From Rugalucina vietnamica (Eukaryota > Mollusca > Bivalvia > Lucinida > Lucinidae), in NCBI GenBank assembly GCA_964017185.1, contig OZ024875.1:30265456-30329455 (forward strand): a DNA stretch of 64,000 bases. The letters run 5' to 3'. The notes under the pieces are model-generated. The model was not told the origin of the DNA. It searched no databases and saw only the letters and a program-made list of their open reading frames with translations. Positions 34,735 through 46,700 of this stretch are shown here, piece by piece; position 1 is the stretch's first letter; each line of letters begins with the position of its first letter. Position numbers and translations under genes: made by a program.

Positions 34735-35087
34735 ATGGGTGCGAAAGTAAACCAGTACGTCTTGGTGACAGTGTTTATTGTCACAGTAAGCACGCTTACT
34801 AGAGGAAAGTTCAGCTATTCAAATAACGCTGATACTGTTGCTTTGAAGAAGTTCGAATCTCCCATTTACTTCGGAATAGCCATTAGTGATCAATGGCTAA
34901 CAGAGACAATATTAGAAAATTACTGTCCAAACCTGGAATTTGGCGGGGTATGGATTTTAAATCTGGCCGGGAAATCAGTGCGAAAAAGATAATAAAATTA
35001 TTATCTGACAGGTATAACGGGATTTTAATGAACGGAAATGTTTTCTGGGCATCTAATGTGCCATCGGATTTGTTTGATTGCTGTTGA
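34735..35087 (+). other. Two overlapping small ORFs at the start of the LTR element interior
   Basis: One (34735-34992, 85 residues) begins MGAKVNQYVLVTVFIVTVST, which looks like a signal peptide. The other (34893-35087, 64 residues) begins MANRDNIRKLLSKPGIWRGM in another frame. They lie where gag would start. They could be remnants of one frameshifted protein, or neither may be real. Confidence 0.3.
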
Positions 35088-36325
35088 AGACCTTTCTTGT
35101 ACAAGTTTACATGTATCGGATTAAATGTCACTGTTTAATAACAATGCTATTCTGAAAAAGTGGAAAATACAAAGTGCTGTTTTTGGATATCATACACTAT
35201 AGGTCAGGACGATACGAAAACTGGTAATTAATTTTGACATTAAAGGTAATCTGCGAACAACTGGAGATATACTGACGAAATGCTGAATCTGATTGTTTAT
35301 TTGATCCAACAGTGTGCGTTTTGATGTGGTTGTTATTTACTTGACACCTACAGGGTCTCTTTAAGAGCTTTGAACTCCCTGTTGTATGAGCTGTCATGTA
35401 GAAGCAATTTAATTTTCCAGAGTTTGTTTGTTGAGAACTTGGTACACAGGAATTGAGATGCTGAGGTTGCCATATGCATAGTGCTGTGAATGATTCTTTT
35501 GTCAAAGCTAGGATATGCTAATGACATGGATAGAGTCGGATTTCACGGGATAGCACAGGAAATGCATACAGGATTTAAGCGTTTCAAGTGTACGTAAGAG
35601 ATTGAATACATATATGTGATTTAGGAATAAACTAGTAGTATTCAGTCTTGTCCGTGTGTGTTTATTTTGGGATAGCAGCAGAATTTTAGATATGTATCAG
35701 GCATAAAAATGTATTAATCTAAAGTCCGAAGTGTGAAAACATTCTTATCATAAGACAGCCCGTTATGGAATTTCTAGCCCGCGTTGGAATGTTGGGTTGT
35801 GCGAAGTTGGTCTATCTGCTTTAATTAATCATAGTCAATTATAGATTTTGTTTTGGATACCACAATTGCTTATTTCGTATGTGGGCATTGTGGAGGACAC
35901 ATCTTTACATATGCTTAATGTGAATGCTAGTTCGAAAACATTTGGAATTATTTGGAATTATTAACTTAGGATAACCACTTACTGTACTTGGGGATACATT
36001 TACAGTGAAACTGTTATCGCTGGTTCGAAGGGAAAAATAAACTTAGAAGACATTCGTATTTAACGTGTTATTTTGGATCTTATGTTTGTTCAGAATGTGG
36101 ATTAGAAATTTGAATCGATGCATACTAAGATTATTAAAGATATGTCATCGTGATTAAGAGGCGGAATCTCTTCCCAAATAACCGAGTTGGGAAATTTTAT
36201 GTTTTGGAGTTAAGAACGTTACCTTTGAAGATTTGGATATACTATTAGATTACTTTCTGTTGCATAAAATGTTAGAGTGACATAAAAAGTTACTTGGAGA
36301 AATAAAGTGTATAAATTACGTAAAC

Positions 36326-36811
36326 ATGGAACAACAAATTACGGAAATGAGTGGCGAAACTATTGCTTACACTTATGAATACATATATGTGTATCCTGAG
36401 GTTTACTCAACCAAGCCATTTAGGGACATTGATTCAGAATCAATAAATTACCTCCCACCACCACCTGTGTCAAGACAAAACCCACGTCGCAAGGTGGCGA
36501 CTGTGCCTCGCCCTTCGACCATAAGTTTGGAAATTCTGGATCAACGTGTCCAAAATTTGGAATTAAAATTTGATCAAAGTGTCCAAAATTTGGAATTAAA
36601 ATTAGACACCCTGGAACAATCCATGCAGGCTCTCAGAGATGAAATGCTGACAAGAAATGATCATATTATTTCTTATCAAAGACAGTTATTCCAGGCAATT
36701 ACTTGCCAATTTAAAGATCTGACGATTGAACTTTTCACCAAGTCTTTGCAGGGAGCTTTGCAGGCTGCAGCAACATCACTTAGCGTGCAGTCACCCCAAA
36801 GCGATCGATAA
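36326..36811 (+). CDS. 161-residue coiled-coil protein of the LTR element
   Basis: The ATG has a strong context (AAACATGG). The N-terminal third is Tyr/Pro-rich (ETIAYTYEYIYVYPEV, NYLPPPPVSRQNPRRK). The middle has a heptad pattern typical of coiled coil, with an internal duplication (VQNLELKFDQS / VQNLELKLDTL, residues about 74-97), then an amphipathic C-terminal region. There is no zinc knuckle, protease or RT. It could be a gag-like capsid relative too diverged to recognise, or an element-specific accessory protein. It is the only sizeable ORF in the element. Confidence 0.5.
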   Translation: MEQQITEMSGETIAYTYEYIYVYPEVYSTKPFRDIDSESINYLPPPPVSRQNPRRKVATVPRPSTISLEILDQRVQNLELKFDQSVQNLELKLDTLEQSMQALRDEMLTRNDHIISYQRQLFQAITCQFKDLTIELFTKSLQGALQAAATSLSVQSPQSDR

Positions 36812-39359
36812 AAGCTGATTATAACAACCAAGGAGTGAAATTAAGACAATGACTTTGGATTTATTGTGTTACTGAGAGCAGAAGAAAATACATACGCCAT
36901 TTAAAACTGCATGATAAATTTTCGAACGAACAGTTGAATAACGGCAATCTGTACCAGTGTTCTCTAACATCTTTGATAGCGTGATTCAAACGATATTCAT
37001 TGAAACAAACTGTGATGTTCAAACTTTGTAGGAAATACGGCATATTTATGTCATCTAATACGCGGATCAGTCTATTTTTAGTCTTTACAACGATTCTCAT
37101 CGACTTTTCAGTCATTTATAGTTAGTTCTGTTTGATATACAAAATCCTATTCAATGACAGGAAAACTGATTCCACTACAAAACTTCCATTATGTTTTATT
37201 TGAGTTTTAAATTGCGAGATCCTACTGACCAGTTAATGCAAGTGTATATATGAGTTTTATGTATATAATGTGCGGTTGACATGTGATACTCTTTGCAATG
37301 TTTGTTGTCATGTAAGGAGTGAATTTCGGCAATGTAATACAGACCACGAAGAGGCGTCAGGTAAAACAAAATTCTAATGAGTACATTATCTGGTTTACCT
37401 TATGGCCTATAATTCACTCTTTTTGAGTTGTGAGTGATTTGCTGATGTGCATCGCATGATCCTAAAGACATGCATATTGTATAATTCATTTTGGGGACCG
37501 GAAGTGAAGAATTTGTTACTTTTGGCCATTACTACACGTGCTCTTGTTGCACAACAAATATGATTTTCCATTCGTATTGCATACATAAACAAATGCAAAT
37601 GATAAAATGATAATGATAAATGTTTAATCTCAAAGAAACCCGGAATCTGTGTGTCAAGTCTTTAGGGGTGCACATCAGATGTTATAAACGGAGTCTATGA
37701 TTGTGTTGTCACTACGACATTCAAGAGGTAGAGACGTTCTTCGTATGTTTTGTAAGGATATCTGTTTGATCATACATGTATACATACAAATGCGATGATT
37801 TGCCTTAAAACATTCGTATTGTGCAAGTGTCATAGGTTTATGAAGGTGTACGCTCCACTCATACTCATAAACCTAGGCCAGATCGAAGCAAACTATAATT
37901 TGTAACACCAGCTGATGTCTCGCAAATGTGACTTTAGAACCTAACCCAGGGTGTCATGACTTTCTTGAGTGTATGAGGTACATGTATGACCAGGGGAGAT
38001 CTTATGCAAATAGTATGTTTTACGTACCTGGTTTATATCTTATTTTGTGATTGTAAAACGTAGCATTGACGTAAATGGGACATGCTAGTATTGCCAGTCA
38101 TAGTTTGTCAGGTTTCTCATATAACGAGAATTGTTTGGACAATTCTGGTATGGTTCATCAGTTGATTCGTACAGTAGCATGAAAGCTGTCATCGATTTAG
38201 GAGCATCCATTCGGTCTAGTTGACGAGAGTTCTCTAATTATCTGGCACTAAGCATGTACAGATTATTTGTGATTTATAGTAGTCTGTCGAATTTATTTTG
38301 GTATGGCCCATTTGTGCCCAATTGTCCGTTTCCAATTGAGTATATTTGAGTCTCATTCTATGTCTTTGTGTAATATATCAATGTATAATGATTTTTGTTC
38401 TTTCTCTTGATGTGCATATATGTATATCGGAATGTTCAATTAATGTAGTCGCTACCTGTGAGAAAGTCATGCGTGTCTTAGTAGAGTAACAAACAAAAAC
38501 AAATCCAATGTGTATCGATACAGGATTCTGCATGTGTGAGAACAACGTAGTATCCATATCGATGGCCAGAGAATAATGCTATCTTGAATAGCAGAAAATT
38601 GTGCATCTTACCATGTCCAGTTATATTTCTGATTAAAATGCACTGAAGTTCACTTTCGGACAGATTAAAATGCATTAAATGTTCTGACAGCTAGCGAACA
38701 GATACAATGTTTTAACAATACAGCTGTATTATTCAAAGTAATGATGCTTTACTGAAATATGCTGTGTTTTGCAAAATGTTGAATATGGATTATCCATTTC
38801 ATGCTATTGTAAATACACATGTAATCTTTGTTCTTGTATCACCATATTTTAAAATCACTATCACCATATTCATTACTTAGCATTAGAAATTTGTATTCAT
38901 GTCGTTATGATTATTAGTTTATAGTGTTAGAGATTACATGTATCAATGAGCGTCAAGTAGCGTTGGTGATTAGCACAATCATTGTATTTACATAGTAGAC
39001 AAAGATTTGAAATTTCGATCTTGGTTACGTGCATGGCATGTGCTAAACTGCAAATGTGCAGAGTAAATTCAATTCGACGATGTTGTTACGTTGTTTGTTA
39101 GAGCTTTGGCGTTAGAAAAGATTCTGAAATTCTGACTGTCTGATTCATTGATTTGTTTTCTAAAACTGGAGAATATCTACTTGATCTTCGATATGACGTA
39201 ATAATGTATGCATCATTGTGAATTATTCATACATGTACTTCTCTATAACAGATGAAAATGATATGTTTCTAATTGCCTTAATTGTTACTACAATACATGT
39301 GTTTACATATAGTAGACTAATCTTGGGCCGTCTTAGAATTTGAGGAAAAAGTAAGATTT

Positions 39360-40590
39360 TGTCTGAGTTGACCTACATTGTCGGGCAGAAGATTTTATTA
39401 GTGGTCCGAACTGACCCACATTTTCGGACAAGAAATCTTATCATTGCCCGAAGTGGCGACTTTTCCGGGCAAGAAAGGTATTTCCACGATTTATCTTTGA
39501 CACTTTGGGCCTGCTGCGTTTGTTTTCTCAGGAAAAGCATTGTTCAGCCTCATCGTTAAAGTTATAGGGGAAAGTGATCACATTAATCATGCGTTGTTAT
39601 TTCTGAAGATGCTAATAGTTTGTGAATGAAAGTGCTTTTATGAATGGGTTCTATCATTCATTCATTAATAGGTAGAAGATATGATTTTCATCTGTTGCCA
39701 TGATGTACATTTAATTCGAGAAGTATAATCATATGTTATCATGTTTATTTTAGTGTAATCCATAATCATGTATCACTTCATTATTTTGTATCAAAGACGT
39801 GCATGCATATCATAAGTAGGATTAGTTCATAAAGGGCATCATTGAAAGGGTTCAAGTGGCATTGATGTGTTCGTTCTAAACGTACAGAGAAAAACGCCTT
39901 ACATGTATAATTTTTCTACCCCAAAACGGCATTAGTTCGATCATACAGCAACTATAAACTACGAGTGCTTGTGTCGTCATTGTCGGGTTGCTTCGGCATT
40001 GATGGACGACTGAACTTCTGAATTACGGAATTTATTTTTATTTTGTAAACCAGAACACAAGAAAGCCTACTTGACCTTATATATTCATGACTTAATAACA
40101 TTCCATTATTATGGGTTATGTAGATACTCATATTTTGAGCAGCGGATAAAAATGATCTTTTCTCATTCTTTATACCAACATCCCAGTTTATCATTCTCTA
40201 AACTTAGCTTGAGCCCGCACTGGAATTTGAGATAAGAAAACAAGAAATTGTCCATAATGACATACTTTTGCGGGCAGGAAAGCTTATCATTTGCCCGAAT
40301 TGACATATTTTTCCGGGCAAGACCATTTATCATTACTCTATCTTTGGCATTTCATTGAAAACACTGCGTCTGTTTTCATATGAAGCGTTGTTGAAACTCA
40401 TTGAATTAATTAGGGAATAAACGATCATATAAATCATGCATTATTGTTTCTCATGATGCTAATGCTTGATGAATGAAACTGGCTTTATGAATGGAATTCG
40501 TTTTGTGAATGGGATGCCAATTCATTCGTTGTAAAATGCGATGAGAAAAGATCTAATTTTCTTCTGTTTTTAACGATGTACATTTCCTAA
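39360..40590 (+). repeat. Internal direct duplication in the LTR element
   Basis: A segment of about 350 bp at 39360-39710 recurs, diverged, at about 40215-40590. Both carry TTTTCCGGGCAAGA with TTATCATT-GCCCGAA, a GATCA(C/T)AT..AATCATGC block, ATGAATG clusters and end near GATGTACATTT. They are about 860 bp apart. No coding potential seen. Confidence 0.65.
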
Positions 40591-41713
40591 GAAATACATA
40601 TTCATATATAGTCATGTTTGCATTGTAATGTAACCCCGTAGATACATGGAATAAAACTTAAGTTTTCTGACGGCTTTAATAGTTTATGTAGTGATTTTAA
40701 TTTCTGTGGATTTTCACTGTTAAATACACAACGATACATTTTTTAGAAGAACCATTGGAATAAAAACTTTTAGCAACTATGAGGAATTAATATTCCATGT
40801 GTCTAGAATTGTTTTTCATATAATTTGTATATTTTATTTTCATTTAGCTTTGCATATTTTATGTTTTATATTCATTTAGCTTACCCTATTTCGTAATGCA
40901 CCCAGATAAATCTACTGGATTGAAATTTATTAAATGCATTAAATGGTTCTGGCATAAGACATGTAAGTGAAACATACTGAATAAGTATATTGAAAGTCTA
41001 TGTTTTGTAATCGTTAGAATTGTATCATTATAATTAGATTGCTTGGTGCATAACTTTAGAATAATAGGGATAATTTGATCAGACCAATGCTCAAAAGTCT
41101 AAAGAGTAATGCTAAATAATCTTCGAGTCATTCTAGAATACCAAAACGATAGCATGCTGTGTGGCAACAAATTACTTCGCTCGTAGATTGATTACCATCA
41201 TCACGGTTTGAACACTGTCAGGAAAATTTATAAAGGGCTCATGAATGCATACATGCATTTTGCATTTCTTTCAATTTCATATCATACAGTAATTTAAAGG
41301 AAAGCGGTACAATGTGAATTACTTTCTATCTTTCTTGCCTATGACAGACAATTATTTGGTATCCAGTTGAGAGTAAACAGGTCTGGTCAAAGTTTGATGT
41401 TTTGCCTGTATATAAAGTTTATCAATGAAATTAAGAATATATTGTGAATTTTTACAGTATGGTTAATTTTTTGTGTGATTGTGTTAGATAAATAATACAC
41501 AAGTATCCTGCAATGCTGAAATGTATTCAGGTTTAGTATAGGAACCGTTTTAAATTGCCATTTGTGTATGTTTGCAAATAGTGATATCAAGCTAAATGGT
41601 ACGGAGTCGTGGTTAAAAGAAATGTGCATTTGCAGTATAGTTGTGTAGGATTTATTTCATTGCTTACAAGCTAATAAACAGACAGACAATATTGCCAACA
41701 GGAGTTGTCAAGC

Positions 41714-41727
41714 TGGGGTGGGGGTAG
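41714..41727 (+). other. Polypurine tract
   Basis: TGGGGTGGGGGTAG lies directly before the TGTAG start of the right LTR, as expected for plus-strand priming. This helps fix the LTR boundary. Confidence 0.6.
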
Positions 41728-42656
41728 TGTAGAAATCCTGTAAAAGGATTTCATTAATATGTTGTTGTTTTCTTCCCAGTAAATTCATTATAATTATTTA
41801 CTTACATATTTGGTATATAAATTCCAAATAGGGTAACTATAAGTCCGCGCAGACGGGTAGTCTGTATACAGGTTATTTGCCTCAATATGGGAAGTCCGTT
41901 AGTTTGGCAGTAATCCAGGAAGACGTGCAGTCCGAGCTTTTGGCTGTTGGCCAGGATTGCGGGTCGTTGGGCAAAATCGGGCCAAGGATAAGAAAAACAA
42001 TTGCATTTAGCGGGCTGTTGTCTGTTTCTTATGAGCTTGTAAAAATGAATACAATATGCTTTATGTTTTAGTAAAACATTTTATTTTACTCATACTAAGC
42101 AAGTGTCGTTTAATACAAATTGTAGTTTGATTCTCTTGTAACATCAGAGTAATACTGATTGGGAAAACAATCAATCATTTTTACCCGTTCAAGTATTTCT
42201 GGTATTTTCGGGTTATTTTCGGGCAATGAGTCATCAATGACTATAAAAAGGCACTTTTTGAGCAACTCAGGACTGATGCTTGACACTTGTTTGGATTTGA
42301 AAGTTGTCAAATTTGGATATAGTTTAGGAATTAAGGAAATGTTTAATTTTTGGATATTGGCTAAAATAAAATGAAGAAATTGTAACAATATAATGTGAAT
42401 TGCTGTTAAATTAACTTTATAGTATATGTGTGTTATTTGTATGTGGTGATTATTTCTTATCATTAAAGGATATATATTGGCTTAAATTGTGTCAGTGATT
42501 CTTCCTGTCCTTATATTTATATAAGGTGGTGGCAGCGTAAATTTAGATCAATAAGAAAAATCAGAACCATAGTTCCGGTGTAAAAACCGAGAACGCCACA
42601 ATTGGTGGCACCGAACATTTACATAAGTTCAGACTTCTAAAGTCCAGAACTTTACA
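41728..42656 (+). repeat. 3' LTR, complete (929 bp)
   Basis: It starts TGTAGAAATCC and ends CTTTACA, so the termini are the inverted TGTA...TACA usual for gypsy-like LTRs. It contains a TATATTTATATAAGG stretch that may serve as a promoter. Confidence 0.8.
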
Positions 42657-42991
42657 ATAATACAGACTTGTATGGCAAAACAATCAGTTAGTAGACATTC
42701 TCTTAGACCTCCGGCATTGCTTCAGACAGGTGTTCATTGAAAAAGATGAAACTTTAACGATATGATACACTAGTATTCAAACAAAAAATACACATACAAA
42801 TCGAAATTCTATCAAATTTAGATTTTATGACCTATACATATAGAACAGGAAGTAGATACATGTACTTTGCTTGACTATCTACTGTACATGGCACATTGAT
42901 GGGTAACAATTCCAAGTAAGATCTTGTCAATGTCGATGCAAATTATTGTCATCAGAGGGATGGGGCTACCATAAAGCCTTTACAAGTAAAA
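42657..42991. other. Non-coding stretch between LTR element and MITE
   Basis: Unique-looking AT-rich sequence with no recognised exon. Upstream GST exons were sought here without success. Confidence 0.4.
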
Positions 42992-43229
42992 TGAGCCACC
43001 CCATGAGAAAACCATCAATCTGCATATGCGAAAACAAAGACGCAGATCAGCTTCGCGGTAACCGCGAAGCTGATCAGCGCCTTTGTTTTCGCTACACGGA
43101 TAACTTACACTTCTTCTTCTTCTTAAATGTGAAATTTCAAGCTTCTAGCCTGCTTCTGTGCGTGTACAGGCCAGTTTGTGTTGGACCTGTTTGGAAACCA
43201 CATTGTTTGTTTTCCCACGAGGCGGCTCA
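42992..43229. mobile_element. MITE of the GAGCCGC family, copy 2
   Basis: The ends TGAGCCACC and GGCGGCTCA enclose the perfect internal hairpin CAGCTTCGCGGTAACCGCGA. It is more diverged at its ends than copies 1 and 3. Confidence 0.8.
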
Positions 43230-43491
43230 AATATGAAGGAAGATAGGTAGATCCGTTGCAACGACACCGGATGGGGTTATTGCGTTTCGGGTAATGGACC
43301 TCCTTCATCATGACCCCTTACAAACTGGCAACGAAAAGGAAGCAATAATACAGTTATTTTCATAAATTATAGCTTAATTAAGATTAAATTTAAGTCTTCA
43401 GAAACATGTTATAATAAACATAATGCTATTTATTTGCCCCTACATGTAAATCTCAAGAGTTCTTAAGGTCCATTCATTACGAAAAGGTCCA

Positions 43492-43772
43492 TTCATTACG
43501 AAAACACGCCCATGCAATATACAGAGATTTTTGAAGTTGTGAAAAATGTAAAATTTCAGTAGAAAAATTTGATATTTTTCTTATTTTTGCTCAAAACATA
43601 GATTGTGGATACACGTTAGAACCGCCTCGACGAGGCGGTTCTAACGAGTACCCACAATTTATGTTTTGGAGCAAAAATTATAAAAATGGGTATACCCCTG
43701 CATACACCAGTTTTACTATATAAAAGTGGGGTATAAGGAGGTATTCATTTCACGGACACGTTTTCCTGGTGT
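43492..43772. mobile_element. Palindromic MITE (family P), best-preserved copy
   Basis: It runs from ATTACGAAAACACGCCCATG to CACGGACACGTTTTCCTGGT with a perfect core (TTAGAACCGCCTC / GAGGCGGTTCTAA flanked by stems). Its right end is about 10 bp from a splice acceptor of the GST gene. A short tandem repeat of GGTCCATTCATTACGAAAA precedes it. Confidence 0.9.
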
Positions 43773-43781
43773 TGGTTTCAG

Positions 43782-46700
43782 GCGGAGTTAATGAAGAAGG
43801 TGGAAACGGAAGATTCACCAAAGTATCTCGGATACATTGAGAAACTGGTAGAGGCGTTTGGAAGAGACGGCTATGCAGTGGGTGATACTGTAAGTATAAA
43901 GTCATGAACGTTTAAAACATTCAGTGTAAAAATTTTAGATGGACGCTAATTAACATATGATAGCATTTCTCCAGCAGGGCTATCGGTATCATAAACTTCG
44001 AAAAACTTTTTCTAAATTGTATCGCAGACACTATGAGTTGATTTCCAGTTTTAATGTTGGGCTTAAGACGCTTTTACGTGAGGGCCATTCGGAACCAAAA
44101 TTTTCTGGTGACTTTTTTTTGTTATTTATTTTGAACTGCAAGAAACCACAGACAATTATAACATACATACAATGTCTTATTATTCTAAGTTATACGAACG
44201 GAGCAAAGAAGAGCAGCAGAACACAGCGCGTCGGAGACGAGCTGCACCTACTCCTCATCTTTGCGCAGTTTGCCAACTTATAATGTGACACCAAAACAAC
44301 TTACTCAAGAATAATTAGTCAGTCTACCCGAGCGTTGAATGAGATCATCCCCGGTTTGATCCCAGACCCGCAACACCTTTATTAGTTTGATATTATTGAA
44401 AATAGCTTCTAGGGTTTTTAACAAACAAGAAGAAAAAAAAAGGAAACAAGTATAGAAAGATCGGTCAGAACCGCTACTAACTTAATAGTTGACAGTGAAT
44501 GGTTATAAATGGATGGGAAGGCCAAATTCGATTTGTATATAATTAGTCTTAAAAAGACGGATTAAACAATGGTATATATTTTTGCCACTTGGTCCGGAAC
44601 CCACAATAATTCTGAACGAGATTTGCCATGTATGCTTCTGTTTTATAGTGTGATGTTATTAATCTTAGAAAAGCGTTGAATGATGGCAGATTGCTTTTAG
44701 CCCACCTTTTAGCCCTAAAAATATGTTTTTTGCCCCAAAGTATAATTTTATTTAAAATTTCATCAAATTTCGAATTTCCAAATAAGATGTCTGATGTATT
44801 TAATATTAGGTTTTCAAAATTGCAATTATCTTCCAATAATAAAACCAATGTTTCCCAAAAATACTGTACATATTCACAGTCCCAAAACAGATGTTTAATT
44901 GTTTCCTTCTCTTCATTACAGAAGGAGCATTTATTATCACTTTTTATTTTCATTATTAGGAGGTTATTAGTTCCCAGAATCCTATGGATTATTCTGAACT
45001 GAAACCATCTTAAATTTGTGTCTTTTATTGAAGCAAAAGGAAGTGTTAAAACTTTTCTCCAAGAAAAATTTGGTTCCAAATGTAATTCCATTCTCCATTT
45101 ATCAAAAGTTATTGTAGGCATTTTAGCATTTATATAACACTGGTAAATATTTCTGCAGCCTTTTTTGTGTTTTAATATAATGTTTAGTGGTAAGGGCCGT
45201 ATTGGGCCCATCTCCAATTCTGTTATTTCACGAATATTTAAAGCATTGATATAGTTTCTCACACTGGCAATCAAGCCATAGAATTCTAGAAAATTGGTTT
45301 GGACTGTATATATCCTTCGAAATTCTTCATATGATACTAATTGTCCGGTTGAACTCATCAAGTCTCGAATTGATAAAATACCATTTTCAATCCATGAATT
45401 ATAAAAAACCGAGGTATCTCCGACCTTTATATTTTTATTACGCCATAACATAACGCCCATAAGGTCATTAAAATTCTGAGGGGTCACCAAATCTATGAAG
45501 GTTTTATACGTTCTTAGTATGTCATTCCAAAATTTATTGCTGACATTATTCAGTTTCCTTTCTGTTATAAATTGACTCACAAATGTAATACAATCTGCTC
45601 CGGAGTTAGTAGGTTATTCGGCGCCCAGGGATCTCCATCGTCGGGCAGCTTACTCTGTCTGTGAGTCCTGGTTTTTGATTCATCAGGATGTTTATCATGA
45701 TTTATTTGTTTGTTCTTGATGATTCATTGACTAGTTAGAGATTCACCACGAGGACCGAATAACTAACTAAATGTTATGAACCACTGCGGAAGCTGAGGGT
45801 GAGGTTATGGCCATGTAAAACCGGTTTAAGCCCGCCAGTAACTTTGTGTTACTGATCGTTCCAAGTCGATACTTCTGTGGTGGTTCTTTTCGTTTTATGT
45901 CTTGGTGTTTGAAAAAAATTTTGTGCTGTTGGCGCCTTATGTATGTTTTCATATTTTTAGTTAAGTTAAGTTAACTGAGTGGCCACCTATTGGGAAAATA
46001 GCTGCTCATTCGGCTTACGATATGTTTCATGGTATAAGTACCTGATTGTTGGTTTGTTTTTTTCCCACCTCGGTTTTTGGAGTGGGAATCTTTTTTCTGA
46101 TTGCGCCTTTTCCTGATCTTTGCCTACTTGTACCTTTTGATAACAGAATACCTATCTAGGGTACATGTGAAATATTTACTTTTTGTAGTTAACAGTCTGC
46201 GAAACCACGTGAGCCTTAGGGAATTAATGAAACTATCCAAGTCAATCATTTTGAGACCGCCTTTTTCATAATTTTGTATAATTATAGATCTTTTTACTTT
46301 ATCGGGACCCCCATTCCATAAATAATTGTAAAACATATTTTGTATCTCTCTTATTAGCCTTGCGGATGGCTTTGGAAGGGAGATAATTAGGTGATTCATC
46401 TTTGATAAAGCTAGGCTTTTTATAACAGTTATCCTCCCAAGGGGGGTTAAGATTCTCTTTGACCAACTTAGAAATACTTTTTTCATTTCTTCTATTTTGG
46501 AAGAGTAATTTATTTCAGTTATTTTATCTAAATCTTTAGGGAATTTTACTCCCAAGACCGTGAATTCAGAGTTATCCCAACATAAATTGTGTTCTTCACA
46601 AAACGTTACTTTAGAATTTTTTTCGGATCCAATCCATATCAACTTAGTTTTATCCATATTAATACAAAGGCCGGAGATATCTCCATATAGCTTTAAAACT

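Larger units (their letters stand above)
33830..42656 (+). mobile_element. LTR retrotransposon lacking recognisable gag-pol
   Basis: The left LTR (33830-34687) and right LTR (41728-42656) are nearly identical (I count about seven substitutions and two or three indels over about 840 bp). A tRNA-type primer binding site and a G-rich polypurine tract are in place. The roughly 7-kb interior has no gag, protease, reverse transcriptase, RNase H or integrase reading in any frame. It contains a 161-residue coiled-coil ORF, two overlapping tiny ORFs and an internal duplicated segment. It therefore looks like a large non-autonomous derivative mobilised by a relative elsewhere. The left LTR lacks about 90 bp at its outer end, so a target-site duplication cannot be checked. 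Confidence 0.75.
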
